Origin: CAYVLA01 sp964549615 [NCBI: uncultured Thermococci archaeon]
GTDB lineage: Archaea > CAYQAE01 > CAYVLA01
NCBI GenBank assembly: GCA_964549615.1
Contig: CAZJVP010000051.1
Span: 1 to 64,000, forward strand
DNA length: 64,000 nucleotides
Reading direction: 5' to 3'
Part shown: one piece after another, positions 36,732 to 45,580 of the stretch
Layout of the letters: each line of letters opens with the position of its first letter
Numbering within the stretch: the first letter of the stretch is position 1
Made by a program: the position numbers and the translations under genes
The notes under the pieces: model-generated
Told to the model about the DNA's origin: nothing
What the model saw: only the letters and a program-made list of their open reading frames with translations
The model's database searches: none

Positions 36732-37963
36732 TGGGCATTCTCGGCATCGTGCCTCAGCTGGGCGAATGGTCATTTTTAAGGCTGCGATCGGTCCGCCCTC
36801 CATTGTCCAAAGCAACCACGGGGCCCGAAGCTAGGGCCCTCTTTGCTGCCTCATTCGCGTACAATCTGGGCGCGGCGATGGCCGGCCTAGCCGCGATCCT
36901 CCTGGCCATCAGGTTGGAAGCGACGCCTTTGGAGCTCGGCCTTATCGGCATGATATGGCCGGCCTTCTACACCGTCGCATGCTTGTTCTCCGGGCCGCTG
37001 TCCGATCGGGTCTCGCGAAGGCTTCTTTGCTCGATCGGATGCGCGATCGCGTGCTCGGCCTACCTGCTGATGATGGAGGCGTCTTCACCGCGGCAGATAA
37101 TGCTCTTCGGGTTCCCCGTGGGAATAGCCATGTCCTTGTTCTGGCCTCCCCTGGAGGCTTGGCTTGCCGAGCTTTCGTCTCCTGCGGATCTGAGGAGGAA
37201 CTTCGGCGTCTTCAACATTGCCTGGAGTGCAGGAGCCGCACCGGGGCCCTTTCTCGCGGGGGTGGCCATCAACGTCGGCGTGCCTTTCGCGTTCGTTAGC
37301 AGCGTCTCTTTCATGGCGATTGCAGGCGTCATCGTGATGACGCGTAGGCCCGACGTTCGCAGGGATGCCAACACCCGACGACCACTTACCGCCGATGAGG
37401 ACAGCTCACGGAGATACCTGCACCTCGCTTGGGTTGCCAATTTCGGAACGTACTTCACGATCGGCATCATCAGGTCCCTCTTCCCGAAGCTAGGAGGGGA
37501 GCTGGGGATGAGCTCGCCATCCATCGGGAGCCTGTTGTCAACTATAACGTTCACCCAGGTGCTGATGTTCGCCTTGCTGCGTCGGACGTCAATCTGGCAT
37601 TACCGGATTGCGCCACTCCTTGTGTCCCAGTTCATATTGTTGGCCGGATCCCTCTTGATATATACGGGGACCAGGTTCGAAGGGTTCCTCCTGCCGATGG
37701 TGATGGCCGGAGGTTGCGCGGGGATTTCCTACTTCTCCAGCATCTACTACAGCATCAACACGCCCGTCCGGTTGGGTGCCAGAAGTGGCCTGCACGAGTC
37801 GTTGATCGGCCTCGGCGTTGTGGCCGGGCCTCTCACCGGGGGGATCGTGGCTCAGAGGTGGGGGCTGAGGAGTCCATATCTTCTTTCCGCCGCAGTCACC
37901 CTTCTCGGGATAGGTTGTCTAGCCTGCGTGGGGATCGCGCTTCGCACGGGACGGAAGAAGTGA
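36731..37963 (+). CDS. Major facilitator superfamily transporter
   Basis: About 12 membrane helices, with the MFS loop 2-3 motif GPLSDRVSRRLL at about residues 90-101. The rest is typical of drug/sugar MFS carriers, but no substrate can be inferred. Last gene of the exported-protein operon (33507-37963). GTG at 36731 overlaps the previous stop; a TATA-like catttttaagg near 36770 suggests an additional internal promoter with start TTG 36803. Confidence 0.85.
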   Translation: MGILGIVPQLGEWSFLRLRSVRPPLSKATTGPEARALFAASFAYNLGAAMAGLAAILLAIRLEATPLELGLIGMIWPAFYTVACLFSGPLSDRVSRRLLCSIGCAIACSAYLLMMEASSPRQIMLFGFPVGIAMSLFWPPLEAWLAELSSPADLRRNFGVFNIAWSAGAAPGPFLAGVAINVGVPFAFVSSVSFMAIAGVIVMTRRPDVRRDANTRRPLTADEDSSRRYLHLAWVANFGTYFTIGIIRSLFPKLGGELGMSSPSIGSLLSTITFTQVLMFALLRRTSIWHYRIAPLLVSQFILLAGSLLIYTGTRFEGFLLPMVMAGGCAGISYFSSIYYSINTPVRLGARSGLHESLIGLGVVAGPLTGGIVAQRWGLRSPYLLSAAVTLLGIGCLACVGIALRTGRKK

Positions 37964-38060
37964 CACGAGAGCGGTCCCAGACGTTTCTGCGTCCGCTACA
38001 AAGTAGGAGGGCGGAAACGGTGCAGACACGGCTCCCTGCACGGTTGATGAAGAAGGGACG

Positions 38061-38157
38061 TGGGCCCGCGGGGAATTGAACCCCGGACCTTTGCCTGGTG
38101 GTACGACCACCATCCGGTTATCAGCCGAACGCTCTAACCAAGCTGAGCCACGGGCCC
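38061..38157 (-). tRNA. tRNA-Ile(GAU) with variable-loop intron
   Basis: Acceptor GGGCCCG (38157-38151) pairs with CGGGCCC (38068-38062) and discriminator A. D-arm GCUC-GAGC type. The anticodon loop is CUGAUAA with anticodon GAU (38122-38120) and stem UUCGG/CCGGA. The T-arm is CGGGG-UUCAAUU-CCCCG. Between position 43 and the variable loop, 22 extra nt (38091-38112) contain the 7-bp hairpin TGGTGGT/ACCACCA, so they are an intron outside the usual 37/38 site. Exact splice points can shift by one or two bases. The CCA end is not encoded. Confidence 0.92.
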
Positions 38158-38187
38158 TTTGCCCTTTGCGCCCGGCTACGGTTGAGC

Positions 38188-38202
38188 CAATAAAAATATC
38201 TC
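38188..38202 (-). promoter_or_regulatory. TATA-like box for tRNA-Ile
   Basis: Reverse-strand GAGATATTTTTATTGG about 35 bp before the mature 5' end. It is the expected archaeal tRNA promoter position. Confidence 0.5.
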
Positions 38203-38318
38203 TAGGGCCAGCCGTCCATGGCGGTTCGAAAAAGTCCCATCCTAGGTCGGGGCCCCGCCAGGTGGCAAGCTCGGGGAATAGCTATAAGTCCGACGGCATA
38301 CCTCGGACAGGTGCGACC

Positions 38319-38849
38319 ATGAAGGCCGAGGACGTTAAACGTGCCATTCGAACGGTGCCCAACTTCCCAAAGAAAGGGGTCATGTTCAGGGACATAACCA
38401 CCTTGGTGAAGGACTACAAGACCTTCAGGTATGCGATAAAGAAGCTTGCCAGCATGTTCCTGGATGACGACATAGACGTGGTCGTTGGGATAGAGTCCCG
38501 CGGTTTCATCATCGGCGCCCCGCTCGCCCTGGAACTTTGCGCGGGCTTCGTTCCCGTCCGCAAGCCTGGCAAGCTGCCGTACAAGACCGTCAGGAAGGAG
38601 TACCGAACGGAGTACAGCCTGGACTCGGTGGAGATGCACGTCGACGCCATCAAACCCGGCCAGAGAGTTCTGATGGTCGACGATCTGATCGCCACCGGGG
38701 GCACGATGAAGGCGGCCATAGACCTCGTCGAGCAGCTGAAGGGCCAGGTCGTCGGAGTGGCGTTCGTCGTCGATCTGCCCGAGCTTCACGGAAAGGAGAA
38801 GCTCAAGGGCTACAGGGTCGTGAGCCTTGTCGAGTTCGAAGGGGAGTAG
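38319..38849 (+). CDS. apt: Adenine phosphoribosyltransferase
   Basis: Salvages adenine to AMP using PRPP. The PRPP-binding loop VLMVDDLIATGGTMKAA and N-terminal VPNFPKKGVMFRDITTLVKD with VVGIESRGFIIGAPLA are diagnostic. 176 residues. ATG at 38319; an extended frame upstream crosses the tRNA gene and is not used. TATA-like gctataagtc about 38 bp upstream of the ATG. Confidence 0.95.
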   Translation: MKAEDVKRAIRTVPNFPKKGVMFRDITTLVKDYKTFRYAIKKLASMFLDDDIDVVVGIESRGFIIGAPLALELCAGFVPVRKPGKLPYKTVRKEYRTEYSLDSVEMHVDAIKPGQRVLMVDDLIATGGTMKAAIDLVEQLKGQVVGVAFVVDLPELHGKEKLKGYRVVSLVEFEGE

Positions 38850-38863
38850 CGCTCAGCAGGTGC

Positions 38864-38875
38864 CATTTAAGAAAT
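38864..38875 (+). promoter_or_regulatory. TATA-like box for tRNA-Ala
   Basis: catttaagaaat ends 22 bp before the mature 5' end of tRNA-Ala at 38898, as for other archaeal tRNA promoters. Confidence 0.5.
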
Positions 38876-38897
38876 GGCCGGAGTCACTTGGCTCGAT

Positions 38898-39027
38898 GGG
38901 CCGATAGCTCAGCCTGGCAGAGCACCGCCTTTGGGAAGGCAGGTTTGCTTCTCGGCGAGCGCAAGGCGGGGGCCGCGGGACAGGCACGATGTCTCGGCCT
39001 GCGCGAATTCAACTCCCGCTCGGTCCA
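38898..39027 (+). tRNA. tRNA-Ala(UGC) with two introns
   Basis: Acceptor GGGCCGA pairs with UCGGUCC, including G3-U70, the alanine identity pair; discriminator A at 39027. D-arm GCUC-AGCCUGGCA-GAGC. The anticodon stem CCGCC (38925-38929) pairs with GGCGG (38965-38969). A 28-nt intron (38933-38960, or one base later) interrupts the anticodon, so the joined loop reads UUUGCAA, anticodon UGC. A second 28-nt intron (38980-39007) sits between stem GCGGG and loop UUCAACU. Removing both gives a normal 74-nt tRNA. Spurious frames on both strands cover it. Confidence 0.9.
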
Positions 39028-39138
39028 TCCTTCTTCCACCGGGGTCTCGGGGCTGAACGATGCGGCCATGCCAAAGACCATTGCGCCCACATTGCTCAGC
39101 ACCCGAGCCTACACCCAGGCGCGACTGCCCAGTTGGCC

Positions 39139-40245
39139 CTACTGGGTCTGCAGCCAATTCGCCCTCCGCCCTATCTGCGCCATCTTAACGAAGAACGAGC
39201 AGATGATGACGCCCGTCAGTGCGGTCACGACCAGGGGGGTGAGCCCCTCGGCGGGGCTGATGATGAAGTTGAGTGCCCTGTGAAGCACTATAAGGAATAT
39301 CACTAGCGATGTCCCCAGGACCATGTAGTTCCACATCCTAGCGTCCCTCTCGAAGTAGTTGTCGACCATCTTGCCAAGGATGGTCAGGACGACGATGGAC
39401 AGGATGAAGGGGAATGCGTGCACGGTGTACAGCTCGAGGAAGAACTCGGACCCGTAGTTTGGCGCGGTTATGACCCGGTATATGATCACAGCGGCGGCGA
39501 CGATGGCCAGAAGTATGGATGTCATGTAGCTGTAGAAGGTGAGGCGTCCCTCGGACCCGGTCTCCTTCAAGGTAGCGTATACCCCTTGCAGGTATCTCAG
39601 CAGAGTGGAGAAGTGCTTGTCGAGCCCGAAGCCTATCGCGAAGAGGTAGCCCCCGACGACGAAGATCACTGCAGCCAGACCCACCAGCAGCGGAGCCTCG
39701 GCCACGCTTGCGAGAGAAAAGATCACGAGCGCAAGCCCTGGAAGCCCGAGGAATGTCCTTGCCCTTTTCGGGTCGGAAGCGATCTCGGAAAGGTATCTCG
39801 TGATGATCAGGTAGGTCTCTTCCAACCTCTCGCTCTGCTTGACAACGACCCTCTCGGTCGCCGTTATGTTCACCTTGTCCTTCAGGAGAGGGATTATCTG
39901 TTCGTCCTCCAACCCGTCCGAGACGAAGATGGTCTCGTCGGGGGAGATCCTCTTCACAACCTCATCGAGTTGCCTGGATATCTTGACGTCCGACTCAACT
40001 CCAACGTCGCGGTCGCCCGTGAGGGTGGCGACCTCGACCTGCACCTTTTCCTTGTTCTTTATGGCTGACTCCGTTATCGAGTCCGCCAAGCCCACCGCCC
40101 TGAGAATGGAGTTGACATCGCTGTCCTCCGCATCGACTAGTCCAAGCTGGATGGCTGCCTTGAGGTTCTCTTCCCTTCCGATGACGGGTCCCTGCAGCCG
40201 AGCCTTCCTCCCGAGGTCATCGTCGCGGTCGACGCAGAGCACCAT
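39139..40245 (-). CDS. DUF373 family membrane protein
   Basis: Archaeal DUF373. The N-terminal third (MVLCVDRDDDLGRKA, then GREENLKAAI and LTGDRDVGVESD) resembles the family's soluble domain, and about seven hydrophobic segments follow from residue 175 on. The function is unknown; the Asp-rich start may bind metal. ATG at 40245 chosen as the conserved N-terminus; a longer frame goes to 40335. TATA-like CCTTTATCAAAATTTG lies near 40290-40305 on the reverse strand. Confidence 0.85.
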   Translation of the reverse strand: MVLCVDRDDDLGRKARLQGPVIGREENLKAAIQLGLVDAEDSDVNSILRAVGLADSITESAIKNKEKVQVEVATLTGDRDVGVESDVKISRQLDEVVKRISPDETIFVSDGLEDEQIIPLLKDKVNITATERVVVKQSERLEETYLIITRYLSEIASDPKRARTFLGLPGLALVIFSLASVAEAPLLVGLAAVIFVVGGYLFAIGFGLDKHFSTLLRYLQGVYATLKETGSEGRLTFYSYMTSILLAIVAAAVIIYRVITAPNYGSEFFLELYTVHAFPFILSIVVLTILGKMVDNYFERDARMWNYMVLGTSLVIFLIVLHRALNFIISPAEGLTPLVVTALTGVIICSFFVKMAQIGRRANWLQTQ

Positions 40246-40602
40246 GATGCGCTTCAAGTACCTCGGCCCCGCAAGATCTACAGCTGGCGCAAATTTTGAT
40301 AAAGGTTTCTTAGCACTTCCTCCCCAGCGTCCCATGCTATGGAAGGATGACTGCGTCTAGCCTTATCTGGGACTTTGTCCGCAGAGCTTCCTCCGTCCCC
40401 TACGCCTCGATGGCGTGATCCCTGCACCCGGTTGCCGCAGGACCAGATCGCGTATCGACGACATGAACCGCGGAGCCGCAGATGGTGCGTCTGTACCCCC
40501 CGTAGCGTTAACGCAAGCGGCAGTCCGGAAAGAATTTTATGAGGCCGGCCGAAGCTTGGTTCGGCGGTCTTCTTGGAGCGGCGGGTTTTCCAGCGTGACG
40601 GG
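40246..40602. other. Intergenic region (357 bp), divergent promoters
   Basis: Left end: reverse-strand TATA-like box for DUF373 near 40295. Right end: gaattttatgagg near 40532 about 70 bp before leuC. I looked for a tRNA or other RNA in the middle and saw none. Confidence 0.45.
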
Positions 40603-41865
40603 ATGACCATCGTCGAGAAACTGCTCAGTTGGTCATCCGGCGCGGAGAGGGCCCGCCCGGGCATGATCGTCGAGTCGCGCCTCGATCTCGTCCTTGTGAA
40701 TGACGTGACCGGTCCCCTAGCCATCGAGCAGTTCCGAAAGATCGGCGTGGGACGGGTTTTCGATCCCTCCAGGATCGCGCTAGTGATGGATCACTATGCC
40801 CCGAACAAAGATGTCCAGTCCGCTGCCCAGTCAAAGATGCTCAGGGAGTTCGCGCGCGAAATGGGCATCAAGAGCTTCTGGGAGATCGGCCGCTGCGGCA
40901 TTGAACACGTTCTCCTTCCGGAAGAAGGCCTCGTGAAACCCGGCATGATAATCGTGGGGGCCGACTCACATACATGCACCTATGGTGCGCTGGGAGCGTT
41001 CGCGACCGGGATAGGATCAACGGAGGCGGCCGTCGCAATGGCGACCGGGAAGTGCTGGTTCCGGGTGCCGGAGTCGCAATCCTACCGCATCGACGGCCGG
41101 CTGGACAGATACGTGACGAGCAAGGACGTGATACTCACAATCATAGGGAGGATCGGCGTCGAGGGCGCTTCGTACATGTCCATGGAGTTCTCAGGCTCAA
41201 CCGTGGAGGCAATGAGCCTGGACAGTCGCGCCACGATGTGCAACATGGCCATAGAGGCGGGAGCGAAGTGCGGCATCGTCGAGCCGGACGAGGTAACGCG
41301 TCGATACGTGTCCGAAAGAACCGCGGACCTGATCGAGGTCGAGAACCTATTCAGCGACGAGGACTGCCGGTATGCCGCGACCTTCGAGTTTGCTGCCGGT
41401 GAGATCGAGCCCGTGGTGGCGCTTCCACCCCTGCCATCCAACTGCGTGCCAGCGGCCGAAGCATCGAACGTGAAGGTGGACCAGGCCTTCCTGGGCTCCT
41501 GCACCAACGGCAAACTTGAGGATCTGGCCTTGGCGGCGGAGATCCTGAAAGGCGAGACGATCCACCCGAACGTACGCATGATCGTGATCCCTGCAACCTG
41601 GAGGGTATACCGAGAGGCGATGGAGAAGGGCTATCTGTCCATCTTCCTGGACGCCGGGGCATGCATCTCCTGCCCGACCTGCGGCCCCTGCCTCGGCGGC
41701 CACATGGGCGTACTGGCCGATGGCGAGAGGTGCATAAGTTCGACGAACAGGAACTTCGTCGGCAGGATGGGAAGCCCCAGATCGGAGGTGTACCTAGCAT
41801 CTCCGGCGACGGTTGCGGCCAGCGCGATCACCGGACATGTAACCGATCCGAGGACGATACGATGA
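40603..41865 (+). CDS. leuC: 3-isopropylmalate dehydratase / homoaconitase large subunit
   Basis: Aconitase-family large subunit with a 4Fe-4S cluster: FLGSCTNG gives one cysteine and CISCPTCGPCLGG the other two. VGADSHTCTYGALGAFATG is the substrate region. 420 residues, the shorter archaeal type. It isomerises 2- to 3-isopropylmalate in leucine synthesis, or homologous tricarboxylates. Overlaps leuD by 4 bp. ATG 40603 preceded by GACGGG; no strong ribosome site. Confidence 0.93.
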   Translation: MTIVEKLLSWSSGAERARPGMIVESRLDLVLVNDVTGPLAIEQFRKIGVGRVFDPSRIALVMDHYAPNKDVQSAAQSKMLREFAREMGIKSFWEIGRCGIEHVLLPEEGLVKPGMIIVGADSHTCTYGALGAFATGIGSTEAAVAMATGKCWFRVPESQSYRIDGRLDRYVTSKDVILTIIGRIGVEGASYMSMEFSGSTVEAMSLDSRATMCNMAIEAGAKCGIVEPDEVTRRYVSERTADLIEVENLFSDEDCRYAATFEFAAGEIEPVVALPPLPSNCVPAAEASNVKVDQAFLGSCTNGKLEDLALAAEILKGETIHPNVRMIVIPATWRVYREAMEKGYLSIFLDAGACISCPTCGPCLGGHMGVLADGERCISSTNRNFVGRMGSPRSEVYLASPATVAASAITGHVTDPRTIR

Positions 41866-42347
41866 TCGGGAGAGCGCACGTGTTCGGCGACAACGTGAAC
41901 ACCGACGTCATAATACCGGCTGCCTACCTCAACACCTACGATCCCTTGATCTTGGGAAGGCATGCAATGGAGGGGATCGATCCTGGATTCAGCTCGAGAG
42001 TACGCAAGGGGGACATCATCGTTGCCGGAGCAAACTTCGGCTGCGGGTCAAGCAGGGAACATGCGGCGATCGCCATCAAGGCGTGCGGGATATCGGCCGT
42101 TGTTGCCTCCAGCTTCGCCCGGATATTCTTTCGGAATTCGATCAACATCGGCCTCCCTGCCCTAGTTGCGGAGGAGGCACGCTCGGTGAGGGAAGGGGAC
42201 GAGCTCGAGATCCTACTGGACGATGGTCTGATAAGGAACTTGACCAAGAACGAGGTGTACAGGTTCTCCCCGCTTCCGGAATTCGTCATCGAGATCCTCA
42301 GGGACGGAGGTTTGCTCGAGCATACAAGGAGAAGGCTTGGACGGTGA
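41862..42347 (+). CDS. leuD: 3-isopropylmalate dehydratase small subunit
   Basis: Swivel domain of the aconitase-type enzyme: GDNVNTDVIIPAAYL and FGCGSSREHAAIAIKA at residues 8-22 and about 60-75. 161 residues. ATG at 41862 overlaps the leuC stop by 4 bp (ATGA), so subunits are coupled. The frame is open further upstream but overlaps leuC and is not used. Confidence 0.94.
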   Translation: MIGRAHVFGDNVNTDVIIPAAYLNTYDPLILGRHAMEGIDPGFSSRVRKGDIIVAGANFGCGSSREHAAIAIKACGISAVVASSFARIFFRNSINIGLPALVAEEARSVREGDELEILLDDGLIRNLTKNEVYRFSPLPEFVIEILRDGGLLEHTRRRLGR

Positions 42348-42351
42348 TTGC

Positions 42352-43443
42352 ATGTACAAGGTTGCCGTGGTCAGGGGCGATGGTATAGGCCCCGAGGTCA
42401 TCGAGGAAGGCCTCAAGGTGCTTCGCGCGGCTTCTGAGGCTTGTGGTCTGCAGTTCGACTTCGTGGAGGCTGATGTGGGGGGCGAAACCTATCTGAGGAC
42501 TGGAAAGGTCATTCCGGATTCCTCAAGGGACATATTGGATGAGTGTGACGCCATCTATTTCGGGGCGGTTGGCCTTGAGCCGCAGCGGCTCGAGCCCGGC
42601 ATCGCCGAGCAGGCGATCTTCCAGATCAGGTTCAGCTATGACCAGTACGTTAACCTTCGCCCGACCAAGCTTTACCCTGGCCTTGAGCAGTACATCCCGT
42701 TGAGGCCGGAGATCGCGGCCAACGGCATCGACATCCTCATCGTGCGGGAGAATACCGAGGGGCTGTACTGCAGGCAGGGCGGGGTGTTGCGCGGGGAATG
42801 CCCCAGCGGCGGAGATGTGGCGACCAACCTGATGGTCTACACGCGGAAGGGCGTCGAAAGGGTGATCAGATACGCCTTCGACCTAGCCCGCAGGAAGGGC
42901 AGGAGCAGGGTGACGAACGTGGACAAGGCAAATGTCCTGGTGTGCAGCCAGTTCTGGAGGTCCATATTCCAAAATATCGCGGCCTGCTATTCCGGCATCG
43001 AAATCGAGCACGCCTACGTCGACGCCTTCACGCAGTGGGTGTTGAGAAACCCCTCCCACTACCAGGTCGTCGTGACGGAGAACATGTTCGGGGACATAAT
43101 CTCAGACCTAGTTGCGCCCCTGTCAGGGAGCCTCGGGATGATGCCGGGAGGCAACATCTGCCCGGGTGGGAAATCGATGTTTGAGCCGATCCACGGCTCG
43201 GCTCCCCGCCTTGCAGGGAGGAACGTGGCGAACCCGATCGCGACGATACTGGCCGGAAAGATGATGCTTGAGGAAGCCTTTCATGAAGTGGAAGCGGCGA
43301 ACCTGATCGAAACGGCGGTCGCCAGTGTCCTCAGTGAGGGCAAGGTGAGGACGTATGATATCTGCGGGAAGAGGCCCGGCGAGGCCGCGACCACATCCCA
43401 GATGGGAGACGCCATTGCCAGGAAGGTGCGGGAACTGGGCTAG
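42352..43443 (+). CDS. leuB: 3-isopropylmalate / isocitrate-type dehydrogenase
   Basis: Beta-decarboxylating dehydrogenase. [18 protein letters not shown] at the start, [14 protein letters not shown], and the metal-binding [22 protein letters not shown] with [11 protein letters not shown] are seen. 363 residues. It follows leuD by 4 bp. In this context leucine synthesis is most likely, but the archaeal family also includes homoisocitrate and tartrate enzymes. No leuA lies in the window. Confidence 0.9.
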   Translation: MYKVAVVRGDGIGPEVIEEGLKVLRAASEACGLQFDFVEADVGGETYLRTGKVIPDSSRDILDECDAIYFGAVGLEPQRLEPGIAEQAIFQIRFSYDQYVNLRPTKLYPGLEQYIPLRPEIAANGIDILIVRENTEGLYCRQGGVLRGECPSGGDVATNLMVYTRKGVERVIRYAFDLARRKGRSRVTNVDKANVLVCSQFWRSIFQNIAACYSGIEIEHAYVDAFTQWVLRNPSHYQVVVTENMFGDIISDLVAPLSGSLGMMPGGNICPGGKSMFEPIHGSAPRLAGRNVANPIATILAGKMMLEEAFHEVEAANLIETAVASVLSEGKVRTYDICGKRPGEAATTSQMGDAIARKVRELG

Positions 43444-44138
43444 CCGCCACAGATCCTCCTCTTCACGTTCGGGTCCGCCGCAGCCAGACGTCTCAGGACG
43501 TCCTCAAATGACTCGCCGGGCAGGAGCTCCCTCTTGAGATACACGCCCGTCCTTCCCACCGAGTCACGCCTCGAGAGGACCTCTATCCTCTCCTTGACGA
43601 TGTCCAGTCCAACCCCGATCTTCTTTGCCACCACGGCCTCCTGGCCCACGATGCTGGTTTCCACATGGCCGTCCGCCACTGGCTCGATGAGCATGAGTCG
43701 CTTGTCTACCCCAGGGGTTCTCAAGCCGCTCTCGATTCCCTCCAGGTCGAGGGCTCCTCCGAAGGCGTAAAACTGCTCCTCGACTGCAGTGGGCTTGACG
43801 AGCGGGAAGGTCACGGATACGTCATCCTCCAGGTAGATATGCCCCTTGATCAGGTGCCAAGGCGTCGCCTGGACGATCTCCCTCCTCAGGATGGGCAGCT
43901 CTCCCAGCGCGATCTCCACGACGTAGGACGGAACCTGGTGAAGCAAGACCACGTCCACGTCGCTCCTGCTATGCACGTCGCCCCTGGCGATGCTTCCGTG
44001 AACGTAGGGAGAGTGGTCGGCCAGCCTTCTCATGAGGAGCTTGGCACTTTCCCTCTTTTCCCTGAGAAGCGCCCAATGCGACTCCGAGTAGCGAACGATC
44101 CGCGTTGTTGGTCTTGAAACCGTCTTCTCCCTTACCAA
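43440..44138 (-). CDS. Predicted nucleotidyltransferase
   Basis: Pol beta-superfamily fold: VHGSIARGDVHSRSDVDVVLL holds the GS motif and the two metal-binding Asp residues. Further Asp may lie in the DDVSV strand. 232 residues. Matches the archaeal predicted nucleotidyltransferase group (COG1665). Substrate unknown. Convergent with leuB (4-bp overlap). Its start is 9 bp from the stop of the next gene, so those two likely form a unit. Confidence 0.82.
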   Translation of the reverse strand: MVREKTVSRPTTRIVRYSESHWALLREKRESAKLLMRRLADHSPYVHGSIARGDVHSRSDVDVVLLHQVPSYVVEIALGELPILRREIVQATPWHLIKGHIYLEDDVSVTFPLVKPTAVEEQFYAFGGALDLEGIESGLRTPGVDKRLMLIEPVADGHVETSIVGQEAVVAKKIGVGLDIVKERIEVLSRRDSVGRTGVYLKRELLPGESFEDVLRRLAAADPNVKRRICGG

Positions 44139-44147
44139 CCAACCAGC

Positions 44148-44549
44148 CTATTCAGCCTTCTCTTTCGGTTCGAGTATGCTGAGGACGTCCTTCCAAGCGG
44201 CATGGAAGCCCTTCTCGTATTCCCTGACGAACGGCGCGTTCCTCCTTCTCCTGAACTCGCTGACCATCTCCCTCTTCTGTTTTCCGGTGAAACTTCCGGC
44301 GAGGATTCTGAAGATAAGGGAGTCGACGTTCTTCTCAAAGACCGAGATCCTCATCCCTTCAAGGGCCTTCCTATACCCCCGGCCAAACTCGGTATCCTTA
44401 AGCTTGATGGCCTCCAACGCGGCCTCCGCCCCCTTGGCGTCCTGGGACACTAGAGACGAAACGAACTTCGTCAAAGTCTCGACGTTGCTGGATCCACCCG
44501 CAAGTCTCCTGGCCGCCATCGGATCGCTTTCCTTTAAGAAAGGGCTCAT
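44148..44549 (-). CDS. Hypothetical helical protein (133 aa)
   Basis: Family not recognised. Mostly alpha-helical, basic at the middle (KQKREMVSEFRRRR), no membrane segment. Candidate starts are 44549 and ATG 44519. It precedes the nucleotidyltransferase gene by 9 bp and reads the same way, suggesting a cotranscribed pair; a small helical partner beside a nucleotidyltransferase recalls toxin-antitoxin MNT/HEPN pairs but the sequence gives no direct support for that. Confidence 0.6.
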   Translation of the reverse strand: MSPFLKESDPMAARRLAGGSSNVETLTKFVSSLVSQDAKGAEAALEAIKLKDTEFGRGYRKALEGMRISVFEKNVDSLIFRILAGSFTGKQKREMVSEFRRRRNAPFVREYEKGFHAAWKDVLSILEPKEKAE

Positions 44550-44563
44550 AAAAATTTGAGCGG

Positions 44564-45580
44564 ATGAGCATGTGTACGAAACTGCCCTTTGGCAAGGTTG
44601 ACCCGGAGTGCCTGACCAGGTACGTCTTCGACCGGTTGCCGCCTCCCTCGGAGAGGGTCGTCGTTGGCCCGTCCGTGGGCGAGGATGCGGCGATCATAGA
44701 TATGGGCGGGCTGGAGGGGACCTACATGGTGGTCTCGTCGGACCCGATTTCCGGCGCGGAGAGTGAGATCGGGCGATACGCGGTCCACGTCAACGCAAAC
44801 GACGTCGCCACCGCTGGGGCAAGGCCGTCCCTGTTTGCGACAAACCTGATGATGTCTAGGTCGGCGACGCCCAGAGATCTTAAGGTCCTGTTCGGCCAGA
44901 TCTGTGAGGAATGCGCGGCACTGGGGATATCGATAGTTGGAGGCCACACCGAGGTATCGCCGATCGATAGGACCATAGTCTCCTCGACGATGATCGGGTT
45001 CGTCGCGCGGGATGCACTGGCTCGCAGGCCCATCGAACCCGGGGACGTGCTGATCCTAACCAAGGGGGCGGGGATAGAGGGCACCTCGATAGTGGCGTCG
45101 AAGAGGGGGGAGGAGCTCGCCCGTCTTCTCGGACGCGGTTTGATCAGGCGCGCCCGGGCCTTCTCACGCAAGATCAGCGTGGTGCCCGAGGCGATGATCG
45201 CGGCTGAAGAACGGGTCAAGAGGATGCACGACCCGACCGAAGGAGGGGTTCTCGGCGGCCTATTGGAGATGTGCGTGGCGAGCCGAATCTCGGCTCGCGT
45301 TGATCCCGCAAGGATTCCGATCGCCCCGGAAACGAAGGCAATTTGCGAACGCCTTGGCATCGACCCGCTGAAGCTGATAGGCTCCGGCAGCCTGCTCTGC
45401 ATTTTCTCGTCCCAGGCGGCGCGGAGGGTGCAACGAAGGTTCAGCAAAGCCGGGATTCCTTCAGCGCGGATAGGGATAGTGGAGAAGGTAGGCAAACCCA
45501 AGCTCGTGCTGATCGCTGAGTCTGGCGAGGAGGAGCTGAAGCAGTTCCCGCCCGACGAGCTCTGGGGCGCTATACTGTAG
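44564..45580 (+). CDS. AIR synthase-related (PurM/HypE-like) protein
   Basis: ATP-binding PurM/ThiL/HypE fold. VGPSVGEDAAIIDMGG and HVNANDVATAGARP are the N-terminal motifs, VGGHTEVSP and MHDPTEGGVLGGL the ATP/phosphate ones. 338 residues. It corresponds to the archaeal HypE-related group (COG1973). There are no hydrogenase genes near, so its substrate is unknown. Convergent with the FAU-1 gene, overlap 11 bp. Confidence 0.85.
   Translation: MSMCTKLPFGKVDPECLTRYVFDRLPPPSERVVVGPSVGEDAAIIDMGGLEGTYMVVSSDPISGAESEIGRYAVHVNANDVATAGARPSLFATNLMMSRSATPRDLKVLFGQICEECAALGISIVGGHTEVSPIDRTIVSSTMIGFVARDALARRPIEPGDVLILTKGAGIEGTSIVASKRGEELARLLGRGLIRRARAFSRKISVVPEAMIAAEERVKRMHDPTEGGVLGGLLEMCVASRISARVDPARIPIAPETKAICERLGIDPLKLIGSGSLLCIFSSQAARRVQRRFSKAGIPSARIGIVEKVGKPKLVLIAESGEEELKQFPPDELWGAIL

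Noticed and set aside
38898-39027. tRNA-Pro(UGG) with a 37/38 intron
   Set aside because: The anticodon loop can be read as UUUGGGA, but G3-U70 and the spliced loop UUUGCAA fit tRNA-Ala(UGC) better; a separate and convincing tRNA-Pro lies at 46993-47118.
44148-44549. HEPN/MNT toxin-antitoxin pair with the nucleotidyltransferase
   Set aside because: The nucleotidyltransferase is of a larger archaeal group and the small protein lacks the RxxxxH motif of HEPN proteins.
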